This document shows positions 1-6,074 of a stretch of DNA of 11,290 nt, one piece after another. The notes beneath the pieces were generated by a model. It searched no databases. It saw only the letters and a program-made list of their open reading frames with translations, and was not told where the DNA came from. Location of the stretch: the NCBI GenBank assembly GCA_002482775.1, contig DLGQ01000068.1, forward strand, positions 1 through 11,290, in the 5' to 3' direction. The stretch's first letter is position 1; every line of letters starts with the position of its first letter. The translations under genes were made by a program, and so were the position numbers. This stretch comes from Flavobacteriales bacterium UBA7690. Its GTDB lineage: Bacteria; Bacteroidota; Bacteroidia; Flavobacteriales_F; PHOS-HE28.

Positions 1-38
1 GGCGCGACTTGATAGAGGCGCGGTGCGATTTGATGAGG
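1..38. repeat. imperfect 21-base direct repeat at the left edge
   Basis: Two copies of a motif reading roughly GCGCGACTTGATAGAGG and GTGCGATTTGATGAGG lie at 1-18 and 22-38, with a period of about 21 bases and a one-base gap. A 21-base period keeps frame, so this could be a heptapeptide repeat in a coding sequence that continues outside the window. A minus-strand frame is open from about 253 to the left edge and reads through this repeat (LIKSHRASIKSR). Only two copies are visible and the edge cuts the context, so this may be chance. Confidence 0.25.
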
Positions 39-118
39 TCGCCGTGTGGCGAGGGCGAGTTCGGCAAGATCCGTGTACGAGCTCGCACAAGCCGCCATGG
101 ACGCCGGTTCCAGAAGCC

Positions 119-165
119 CTTGTCACCCCAGGGGTTACAAGCCTTGTCACCCCTGGGGTGACAAG
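119..165. repeat. two tandem 23-base palindromes
   Basis: Two units lie side by side with one base between them. Each has the left arm CTTGTCACCCC, a single centre base and the reverse complement of that arm. The second unit (143-165) is a perfect 11+11 palindrome around T154. The first (119-141) has one mismatch (C124 against T136) around A130. The period is 24 bases. They lie about 70 bases upstream of the fibronectin type III gene. Such short GC-rich palindromes could be a dispersed REP-like repeat, a paired operator for a dimeric protein, or a structured RNA. The single-base centre means a hairpin would have to open two or three central pairs. The symmetry is seen directly; the role is unknown. 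Confidence 0.8.
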
Positions 166-236
166 AACCGGCGAACACGGGACGGTTTGCGCATAAGGGC
201 AGAACCATTGCCTGGCCAGCTAACGGCCAACACGAC

Positions 237-860
237 ATGCCGACAGAATTCAACTACGCCGTTGCCGGGCTTATGGGCATCACCGAAAGTGCGCTGGTGG
301 AGAAAGTGCGCAACTGCATCAGCATGGCCACGGGCAACCTGGCGTTCCCCACGCCCGTGCCCACCTTGGCCCTGCTTACCGCGGAGAGCGACAAGCTGGA
401 TACGGCGACGCAGGCGTACAAGTTCACCCGCAGCAAGTTGGACAAGGATGCGCGCGATACGCACTTCGCAACGCTGAAGAGCATGATGCACGCCTACGTG
501 GGGTATGTGCAGAGCACGAGCAACGGCGACAGCGACCTGATCCTGAGCATGGGCCTGGATATTCGTCGTAGATCCAAGGCCTCGGGCCTGCCCGAGGCGC
601 CTTCCCGTGTGGTGGCGTTGGTAACGCCCTACCCCGGCCGCATCGACGTGCGCTGGGGCGGTGTGCCCCGTCGCCACCAGTACGGTCTGTTCATCGCCGA
701 CGCACCCGATGGTGCCTGGACCTTGGTGGCTTGGACCGGTAAAACACGCCACACCGTGGAGAACCTCCAAAGCGATAGGACCTACTACTTCCATGTTGTA
801 GCACAAGGCGCGGCCGGTGCCAGCCCAGCAAGCGATATCGCGAAAGCAAAAGCGGCTTGA
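237..860 (+). CDS. small fibronectin type III domain protein
   Basis: This encodes 207 residues. The N-terminal half (about 8-112) is predicted helical and holds FPTPVPTL at 37-44 and a YVGYVQ...NGDSDLILSMGLDIRR stretch near 87-112. The C-terminal half (about 118-205) is a fibronectin type III fold, with PEAP at the start, RIDVRW near 135-140, the YYFHVVAQG strand at 183-191 and the closing GASPAS. The same layout of helical half plus one FN3 domain is known to me from uncharacterised Bacteroidota proteins. There is no signal peptide or membrane segment, so it is probably cytoplasmic or exported by an unrecognised route. FN3 domains usually mediate binding, and no catalytic motif is visible. 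The ATG at 237 fits the start of the helical domain. Function is unknown. Confidence 0.85.
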   Translation: MPTEFNYAVAGLMGITESALVEKVRNCISMATGNLAFPTPVPTLALLTAESDKLDTATQAYKFTRSKLDKDARDTHFATLKSMMHAYVGYVQSTSNGDSDLILSMGLDIRRRSKASGLPEAPSRVVALVTPYPGRIDVRWGGVPRRHQYGLFIADAPDGAWTLVAWTGKTRHTVENLQSDRTYYFHVVAQGAAGASPASDIAKAKAA

Positions 861-1060
861 TCCCGGCGGGCGGGAACATCCTGCAAGCGCTCGGCTTGTG
901 GGTCATCTTCGTGGAGAAGCTGGTGTCCGATGGCGCTTTCGCCTGGGCCGCGCGCTTCGGCGAAGACGGCAGCTTCACCGGCCTCCGAGCCGGTTCGAAT
1001 TGGGATCCGGCCCGGCTTCGCTACGCCTCTGAGCATATTGTCAGGTATGGACTCGCATGA
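857..1060 (+). other. coding-like open frame overlapping the FN3 stop codon
   Basis: A 67-codon frame begins with TTG at 857 and overlaps the TGA of the FN3 gene as TTGA. Over its first 45 codons the base composition looks coding by my hand count: third positions about 87% G+C, first about 67%, second about 51%. The pattern fades after about 1003, where a strong hairpin begins. The translated stretch (ALGLWVIFVEKLVSDGAF) has no family I recognise, and there is no ATG. It could be a translationally coupled small gene, a decayed fragment, or chance in GC-rich DNA. I do not claim it as a gene. Confidence 0.2.
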
Positions 1061-1351
1061 TGGTCCACGCGTACCGATACGGTGGAGGCATGAACGTGGG
1101 CGCGAACGGTCTGCGTGATCGTATCCCTGCCATCGGATGGTGGCGCGTTACGGCGATTGGCGGTGCATGAACGCATATCGGCATCACCGGTTGAACCGTT
1201 CGCCCTGCCGATCGGGTTGTCGCGGATGTACCGGGAAACACGCCTATCTGCGACAAGCAGATGACCAACGATCGTGAGACTTTGTCTTGCCTGACCCCCG
1301 ACCGCATCCTACGCGGACGGGTAGATCCCCGGCCACTACACCGACCGTATG
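861..1351. other. convergent intergenic region
   Basis: This gap lies between the converging FN3 and hydrolase genes. Besides the coding-like frame and the large hairpin listed separately, it contains a small hairpin directly after the FN3 stop (TCCCG 861-865 with CGGGA 871-875). Another lies downstream of the hydrolase stop (1297-1305 with 1313-1321, four pairs, an A-A mismatch, four pairs), where a minus-strand terminator would be expected. Neither has a T-run. From about 1060 to 1290 I see no gene, RNA gene or repeat beyond an 11-base palindrome at 1188-1198. Confidence 0.55.
985..1015 (+). terminator. strong GC hairpin, possible terminator
   Basis: CCGAGCCGG at 985-993 pairs with CCGGCCCGG at 1007-1015 with a single A-C mismatch. 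The stem can extend by two more pairs (T995-A1005, C996-G1004) past one T-T mismatch. No T-run follows, so intrinsic termination is uncertain. It lies about 125 bases past the FN3 stop and where the coding-like composition of the 857-1060 frame fades. Confidence 0.3.
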
Positions 1352-2338
1352 CTACTGCTCCGCCATCGCCGCGCGGAAGAACATCATGACGTCCTTGTAG
1401 ATCATGCGGTCCGTGGCGTGCCCGATACCCGGATAGGTGCGGAAGCTGGCGTTCACCTTGTGCTGTACGTACACGTTGCGGCATTGCGTCCAGCGGTCGG
1501 CGATGGGGCGGCCGATGGCACTGTGCACCACCTGCTGTTCCTGCCGCGAGTAGGCATCGTCGAAGAGCACGGCATCGTTGTCGTCCAACGCACCTAGGTA
1601 GAGCAGCTGCGGCACGCGCTTGAAGGCAGCGGTGTCCGGCGCGGCGCCGAAGAGTTGTTCGGCATCGTGCGTGCCCAGCGGATAGTCCAACGCCGCACCG
1701 TTCAGCGAATCCACGGGTAGGATGGCGAGGCCGTTGATGCCACCACAGGCCACGGCCGCCACCCGTTCGGGGTGCAGCAACGTGAAGCGGTTGGCGAAGG
1801 TGCCGCTGGCGGAGAATCCGTTCAGGAGCACCTTGTCGCGCACCTCATAGCCGAGCGCCTTCAGCGGGGGTCGGGCATGTTCCATCATGGCAATGAGTTG
1901 GAGGTCGAGGCGCCGCATGGCACCGGTGTCGAGCAGGGCGGCATCGCGGTCCAGCGCGTGTGTGTAGTACTGCCAGGCCGTCTGCGGGCGCGGGAAGGCG
2001 GGCATCAGAAAAGGCACCTTGAGGCCCCAGCTGAGGCTGTTGCCCAGCGAGGCGTTGGTGACCTGATCGGACGCTCCACGCACGTGGTAGGCCAGCTTGT
2101 CGTTGGTGCCGGTGTTGTTCGTTTCCACCAGCAGGTGCTGCGCGCCGCTCACCGTTCCTTGCGGGATGTAGAGGTAGTACGGGAAATGAAAGCCGGCCGC
2201 GGTATCGGCCTCCACCAGCAGGAGCGTGTCGCGTGCAAGGGTGTCGCGTTGCTCGGTGACCGGGTCGGTAGGTGTGGCATCGCCGCGGCCGCAGGCAACG
2301 AAGGATGCAACGGCGAACAGGAGGCCGATGTGTTTCAT
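1352..2338 (-). CDS. lipoprotein alpha/beta-hydrolase, probable esterase-like enzyme
   Basis: This encodes 328 residues. The ATG at 2338 was chosen because it opens a lipoprotein signal peptide (MKHIGLLFAVASFVAC, lipid-modified Cys16); the frame is open further upstream but that sequence does not look like protein. FPYYLYIP at 52-59 and VETNNTGTNDKL at 71-82 match the N-terminal strands of an alpha/beta-hydrolase group found in many bacteria. The nucleophile elbow is NGFSASG at 173-179 with Ser176. Asp252 in LGALDDND is the likely acid and His307 in PGIGHATD completes a Ser-Asp-His triad. The elbow is GxSxS rather than the usual GxSxG. The protein probably acts in the periplasm or on an outer-membrane leaflet. 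The substrate cannot be read from sequence. It is transcribed alone, convergent with the FN3 gene. Confidence 0.88.
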   Translation of the reverse strand: MKHIGLLFAVASFVACGRGDATPTDPVTEQRDTLARDTLLLVEADTAAGFHFPYYLYIPQGTVSGAQHLLVETNNTGTNDKLAYHVRGASDQVTNASLGNSLSWGLKVPFLMPAFPRPQTAWQYYTHALDRDAALLDTGAMRRLDLQLIAMMEHARPPLKALGYEVRDKVLLNGFSASGTFANRFTLLHPERVAAVACGGINGLAILPVDSLNGAALDYPLGTHDAEQLFGAAPDTAAFKRVPQLLYLGALDDNDAVLFDDAYSRQEQQVVHSAIGRPIADRWTQCRNVYVQHKVNASFRTYPGIGHATDRMIYKDVMMFFRAAMAEQ

Positions 2339-2342
2339 GCGG

Positions 2343-2350
2343 TAAAAATA
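2343..2350 (-). promoter_or_regulatory. candidate -7 element for the hydrolase
   Basis: On the minus strand the bases read TATTTTTA, seven of eight matching the Bacteroidota -7 consensus TAnnTTTG. It is the only A/T-rich island upstream of the gene. It lies only four bases before the ATG, so transcription would begin at or near the start codon and give a leaderless message. I see no clear -33 TTTG at the right spacing. Confidence 0.22.
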
Positions 2351-2494
2351 GGAGGCCGTTCCAACCCACCTTCTGCATCCACTGCTCCACCAGTGGCAGT
2401 CGGAACTCCACAGCGATCGTAAGTACCGGTCCGATCGGCTCACGCGATCCGTACTACAAGATCCTGTGGAGCAGACCTTGAGCCTTGCGGTAGG

Positions 2495-3018
2495 TCACGG
2501 TGATCCCGGAGTCCCCCGCGCTTCCTCGGCGGTCGCGCGGCGGTGCGCTGCGGCCCACCATCGGAGTTGGGCGCTACCGGGTTTGGTTCTTCGCCCCCTG
2601 GCCGCTAGAAGAGCCCGGCACCACAAAACCTCCTTCTCCGGTTTCCCCTCCACCAGCACCTCTTCTCCAGCGGGTGTGAGGTAGGTGCAGGTCAACACCT
2701 GGGTATCCACCACCCAGCGTTCCACGCCTGCCGCACGGGCTTCTGCGCAAAAGGTGGGGAAGTCGATGCCGCCTTGTTGGTGCAATTCGAACGCTCGTGT
2801 AAGTGGGCCTGGTCTCCGATGTCGGCGATGGTCTGGTCAGCGGTTTTCGGCACGGTACTCAGTTGTTGGCCCTGGCCTTCGTAGTCGGTGTGACCATCGG
2901 TGAGCCAATTGGTGTAGCACTGCCCGCCGTGGGCGGTGAGGTCCTGCACATGACGCGGGAGATCGGCGCCGCTCTTCACACGGCTGTGGGCTTGGGCGAT
3001 ATGGTCGGAGGTGAACAT
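2495..3018 (-). pseudogene. frameshifted DUF1398-family gene
   Basis: Two minus-strand frames together spell a DUF1398 protein, a family of about 130 residues of unknown function. The first, from the ATG at 3018, reads MFTSDHIAQAHSRVKSGADLP and continues through LTDGHTDYEG and TIADIGDQAHLHER. The second resumes with ELHQQGGIDFPTFC, then GVERWVVDTQVLTCTYLTPAGEEVLVE, matching the family's C-terminal half. The switch falls at about 2788-2790, where two bases lie between the in-frame codons CGT and GAA, so a one-base deletion explains it. Homology ends near 2648, after LVE; the second frame then runs on to a stop at 2495 with sequence unlike the family, so the end may also be damaged. It is divergent from the T9SS gene. 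A sequencing or assembly error at the shift is the main alternative. Confidence 0.78.
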
Positions 3019-3156
3019 CGGGTGGGTTGTCGAGCGGTGTGCTGGACGGAGGTAGTCCCAAAGCCCTTCGACATCATGATGCTCGTAGTGTGCTGATCTC
3101 TACTGCACCTGTCGGAAGTAGAACTCCATCTACAACCCCATAGTGGCGTGGTGGGC

Positions 3157-3164
3157 TACATTTG
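3157..3164 (+). promoter_or_regulatory. Bacteroidota -7 promoter element
   Basis: TACATTTG matches the Bacteroidota sigma-A -7 consensus TAnnTTTG exactly. It lies 34 bases before the ATG at 3199, leaving a short leader of roughly 25-30 bases. No good -33 TTTG is visible upstream. It would drive the T9SS cargo gene. Confidence 0.5.
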
Positions 3165-3198
3165 TTCAACACCACTCCACGCAACCAACACCGCATCC

Positions 3199-4515
3199 AT
3201 GAGAACACCCTACTCCATAAGAACGTTGCTGTTCACTACCTGCGCACTCCCGATCGCCGCATTCGCGCAAATGGACTACTACATCGCCAACTCGTTCGGC
3301 AGTCGCTTCAACGACATCAACGACAGTGGTACAGCGATCAGCGGCGGGGCCTACTTCGACTTCGCCACCGAGACCTGGACACTGATGGAAGAAGAGGCCA
3401 CCGAAATGGTCTCCATCAACAACGCAGGCGAGGTGGCCGGTTCCATGTTCTTGGATGAGGAACTTTTCATCCTCCAACCCGCCTACAAGAAGAACGGTTT
3501 GTGGAACCCGATCGGATGGTTCCCCGGTGCGAACCCGACGGAGTCGTCCTTCTCCACGTACAGCATTTCACAGAACGGTGTTTGGGTAACGGGGCAGATG
3601 TCCATCGGCTGTTGCGATTTCCGGACCTTCCGGTACAACACGGAGACCGAAGTGCTTACAGACGTCTCCAGTCCGGACTATGTTGCTGTAGCAGGATATG
3701 TCATTACCAACGACGGCACCATCGGCGGTTGGGCCGATGATGAGTTCATGGGCAGCACGCGCCGCATTCCTGTGTACATCACACCCGAGCTGGAGATCAT
3801 TCAAGTAAGTCCAGAACTGCCTGAGTTCAACACGAACGCGGTGAATGACATCAATGCCTCCTCGCTCATGGTGGGCGACTTCGACAACCAGCCCTTCGTG
3901 TACGACCTGAACACGAACACCTTCACGCAATTCGATGTCCCCGTGGACTACGAGACGGCGACCTTCACCAGCGTTTCCAACAACGGCGTTGCGGTGGGTT
4001 ATGCGCAGCGCTTCGGTGAATTCGGAAGCTTGTTGCGCGAGGCGATCGTGTACCACCCCGCACTCGGTGCTCAGCCCCGGTTCCTGAAGGACGTCTTGTT
4101 GATCAACGGGGTTGATATCGATGCACCGACCGATCGCATGGGTACGGCCTATGCCATTTCCCCGAACGGCGAATACGTGGCCGGTTGGGATGATCAGCCA
4201 CCGTTCTCCGCCAATGGTTGGGTGGTCTATTTCGATGAGTTGTTGTTCGACACCTTCGTAGGGATGAACACCGCTGCGGGCGCAGGTCCTTTCATCTCCG
4301 TTTTCCCGAACCCCGCAACAGAACAGGTGCGCATCACGTCCTCCGAGACCATCACGATGGTCACCATCTTCAACGGACAGGGCCAGGAAGTCGCCCGGCA
4401 CAATGTGCGCGATCAAGCGGGCGTTATCGACATCTCCGCCTTGAGCAGCGGTGTGTACACCCTACGCGCTACCAGCCAAGATGCCAGTCATGTGGTCAGC
4501 GTGGTGAAGCAGTAA
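3199..4515 (+). CDS. T9SS-exported protein with HAF-like repeats
   Basis: This encodes 438 residues. The ATG at 3199 opens a clean signal peptide (MRTPYSIRTLLFTTCALPIAAFA, cleaved before Gln24); the in-frame start 17 codons upstream lacks one and overlaps the promoter. The body (about 35-345) repeats the motif I-x-x-x-G-x-x-x-G, seen as INDSGTAISG, INNAGEVAG, ISQNGVWVTG, ITNDGTIGGW, INASSLMVG, VSNNGVAVG and ISPNGEYVAGW. This resembles HAF-family extracellular repeats and suggests a beta-propeller-like fold. The C-terminus (about 365-438) is a T9SS type A sorting domain, with SVFPNPA at 367-373, IFNGQGQEV, DISALSSGVYTL and a final VVKQ. The protein should cross the outer membrane by T9SS and be released or anchored on the surface. 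No catalytic residues are evident; adhesion or binding is a guess. A promoter and terminator flank it, so it is probably monocistronic. Confidence 0.93.
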   Translation: MRTPYSIRTLLFTTCALPIAAFAQMDYYIANSFGSRFNDINDSGTAISGGAYFDFATETWTLMEEEATEMVSINNAGEVAGSMFLDEELFILQPAYKKNGLWNPIGWFPGANPTESSFSTYSISQNGVWVTGQMSIGCCDFRTFRYNTETEVLTDVSSPDYVAVAGYVITNDGTIGGWADDEFMGSTRRIPVYITPELEIIQVSPELPEFNTNAVNDINASSLMVGDFDNQPFVYDLNTNTFTQFDVPVDYETATFTSVSNNGVAVGYAQRFGEFGSLLREAIVYHPALGAQPRFLKDVLLINGVDIDAPTDRMGTAYAISPNGEYVAGWDDQPPFSANGWVVYFDELLFDTFVGMNTAAGAGPFISVFPNPATEQVRITSSETITMVTIFNGQGQEVARHNVRDQAGVIDISALSSGVYTLRATSQDASHVVSVVKQ

Positions 4516-4545
4516 GGCGGCCCTTACGGCTCTCTGCGACCGTTC

Positions 4546-4583
4546 AAAGGACCCCGATGGAACAGTTCCCATCGGGGTCTTTT
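4546..4583 (+). terminator. intrinsic terminator of the T9SS gene
   Basis: GACCCCGATGG at 4550-4560 pairs perfectly with CCATCGGGGTC at 4569-4579 over an 8-base loop. The stem is followed by TTTT and preceded by AAAG, so it can extend by further A-T pairs and could act in both directions. It lies 30 bases past the stop at 4515. A smaller hairpin (GTAAGG/CCTTAC, 4512-4527) overlaps the stop codon. Confidence 0.92.
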
Positions 4584-4661
4584 CATGTTCATAGGCTGCG
4601 GTTGGGAACAGGACGACACAGAGGTGAACCTTCCTCCTGGCGCGGTGTACCGCAACGCACC

Positions 4662-5087
4662 ATGCACACAACGTTATCATCGGTGCTACTGCTGCTCCTA
4701 CCCTGCTTCGTCCAAGCCCAGGATACGCTTCCGGATCACATGGCCGACCACCGGTTCTTCGGTCCGCGGCACTTCGCGAATGCTACCGACAGTGTGGAGT
4801 TCACGCAGTTCAGAAGCGGCTTGAAGATGGTCGACACCACCGCATCCAAGGACACGACGACGTTCCACTACCGCATGGTGTGGAGCGAAGGACAGCACGG
4901 TGGCCACTGGACGGTGAGCCGTGGTGATGGGAGCGTCATTCGTACAACGTTGGACATTCCTCCACCCTTCGGCGACGGGATGAACCTTCACTTCCTGACA
5001 GCGGATGGACGACGCGGCATGTTGATCGTACACGATATACCCTGCGGGATGATCTGCCGCAGCGCACGCTATTACGTGGAAGAATGA
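4662..5087 (+). CDS. small secreted protein of unknown function
   Basis: This encodes 141 residues. The ATG at 4662 opens a strong signal peptide (MHTTLSSVLLLLLPCFVQA, cleaved before Gln20). The same frame is open 35 codons further upstream, but that part overlaps the terminator and does not read like protein. The mature part is about 120 residues, predicted mostly beta, with FHYRMVWSEGQHGGHWTVSRGDG near 68-90 and a closing PCGMICRSARYYVEE. Cys128 and Cys132 form a CxxxC pair near the end. No T9SS sorting domain, lipobox or membrane segment is visible, so it is probably periplasmic. I recognise no family. It follows the T9SS terminator and precedes terC by about 200 bases, so it probably has its own promoter, which I could not identify. 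Confidence 0.78.
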   Translation: MHTTLSSVLLLLLPCFVQAQDTLPDHMADHRFFGPRHFANATDSVEFTQFRSGLKMVDTTASKDTTTFHYRMVWSEGQHGGHWTVSRGDGSVIRTTLDIPPPFGDGMNLHFLTADGRRGMLIVHDIPCGMICRSARYYVEE

Positions 5088-5160
5088 GGTCTGTGGAGTG
5101 ATCGTTCCAGCTGGTACAAGGGAGCGGACTTGCAAGAACAACCTGATCCGATGACCACGA

Positions 5161-5221
5161 CCTGCCGTTCGCGCCGCCTGATCGTTGGACCATGATCTGG
5201 TGCGCGATCGGGGGCGGCAGG
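5161..5221 (+). promoter_or_regulatory. structured leader upstream of the TerC gene
   Basis: Nested complementary segments could fold the RNA into a long arm. CCTGCCG (5161-5167) pairs with CGGCAGG (5215-5221), GATCG (5180-5184) with CGATC (5205-5209), and ACCA (5189-5192) with TGGT (5198-5201) over a TGATC loop. An alternative pairs GCCGCC (5173-5178) with GGCGGC (5213-5218), so two mutually exclusive folds exist. TerC-family genes in other bacteria often carry a yybP-ykoY manganese riboswitch, but I do not find its conserved core here. Pairing is seen; a regulatory role is inference. Confidence 0.3.
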
Positions 5222-5283
5222 CACCATGTCCATGTGCAGTTCCATGCGTGTTTTGATAGCGCATGTCGGCAGAGGGGTCATCC

Positions 5284-6006
5284 ATGCGGATCTTCGTTCC
5301 CATGGAAGTGTTCGATATCGCCATCGCCCTGCTCACCCTCATCGCATTGGAGGTGGTGCTCGGCATCGACAACATCATCTTCATCGGCATCCTGTCGGAC
5401 AAGTTGCCGGAAGGCCAGCGCGATAAGCTGCGCAAGTGGGGCATCGGCCTGGCCATGGTGATGCGCCTGGGTCTATTAACGGCGATCTCCTGGGTGATGA
5501 CGTTGGACACGGACCTGTTCACCGTGTGGGGTCAAGTGTTCAGCGGCAAGGAACTGATCCTGCTCGTTGGCGGCGTGTTCCTGCTGTACAAGGCCACACG
5601 CGAGATCTTCCACATGACGGAAAAGCTCAAGGATGACGGGAAGAAGGACACCGGCGCACATACATTCGGGTCCCTCCTCGCTCAGGTGCTCGTCCTGGAC
5701 CTGGTCTTTTCGCTGGATTCCATCATCACCGCTGTGGGCATGGTGGATGAACTGTGGGTGATGTATGTGGCCGTGGTGGTCACGGTGGGCATCATGTTAT
5801 TGGCCTCGCAGCCCATCATCAACTTCATTTCAAAGCACCCTTCGTTCAAGGTCCTGGCGCTCTCTTTCCTGATGGTGATCGGCGTAGCACTGGTCGCTGA
5901 AGGCATGGGCCACTACCTGCCGAAAGGCTACATCTACGGCCCTATGGCGTTCGCCTTCTTCGTGGACGTGCTCCAGATGCGTGTACTTGGCGCCAAAAAG
6001 GCGTGA
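5284..6006 (+). CDS. TerC-family integral membrane protein
   Basis: This encodes 240 residues and is full length for a stand-alone TerC domain. About seven membrane segments are visible, near residues 12-35, 54-75, 92-106, 130-150, 157-175, 190-206 and 217-235. The family's two key acidic motifs are present: LEVVLGIDNIIFIG at 22-35 with Asp29, and LDLVFSLDSIITAVGM at 138-153 with Asp145. AEGMGHYLPKGYIYGPMAF at 205-223 is the typical final-loop sequence. TerC relatives such as Alx and the Bacillus MeeF/MeeY proteins export manganese, and others are linked to tellurite resistance, so metal efflux at the inner membrane is likely but unproven. The start could also be the ATG at 5263 or 5302; 5284 gives the more usual N-terminal length. 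No tellurite-resistance partners are nearby. Confidence 0.95.
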   Translation: MRIFVPMEVFDIAIALLTLIALEVVLGIDNIIFIGILSDKLPEGQRDKLRKWGIGLAMVMRLGLLTAISWVMTLDTDLFTVWGQVFSGKELILLVGGVFLLYKATREIFHMTEKLKDDGKKDTGAHTFGSLLAQVLVLDLVFSLDSIITAVGMVDELWVMYVAVVVTVGIMLLASQPIINFISKHPSFKVLALSFLMVIGVALVAEGMGHYLPKGYIYGPMAFAFFVDVLQMRVLGAKKA

Positions 6007-6009
6007 TGA

Positions 6010-6029
6010 CCTGTTCGCACAGGAACAGG
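6010..6029. terminator. hairpin between converging TerC and parC genes
   Basis: CCTGTTC at 6010-6016 pairs perfectly with GAACAGG at 6023-6029 over a 6-base loop, three bases past the TerC stop. It has no T-run on either strand. Its position between convergent genes fits a terminator, but it could equally be a chance stem. Confidence 0.35.
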
Positions 6030-6074
6030 ATCCAGTCTCACGCCTGGGATCAGTAGCCGTACAACGAGGAGGCC

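Noticed and set aside
1..238. Minus-strand open frame from an ATG at 238 to the left edge (GFWNRRPWRLVRARTRILPNS)
   Set aside because: It is open and reads plausibly, but it runs through the palindromes, shares its start with the FN3 ATG, and has no recognisable domain. More sequence to the left would be needed.
991..1005. GGTTCGAAT resembling a tRNA T-loop
   Set aside because: The flanking bases cannot form the five-pair T-stem, and no acceptor or anticodon arm is present. The segment is better explained as the loop of the 985-1015 hairpin.
2803..3096. Plus-strand 97-codon open frame opposite the DUF1398 remnant
   Set aside because: The family-like protein text is on the minus strand, and this frame is its antisense shadow.
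3148..3198. Upstream start for the T9SS protein
   Set aside because: It would place the promoter -7 element inside the coding region and bury the signal peptide behind 17 extra residues.
5088..5283. yybP-ykoY manganese riboswitch before the TerC gene
   Set aside because: I looked for the conserved core elements, and only a loose resemblance (AAGGGAGCGGACTTGCAAGA) exists without the required helices.
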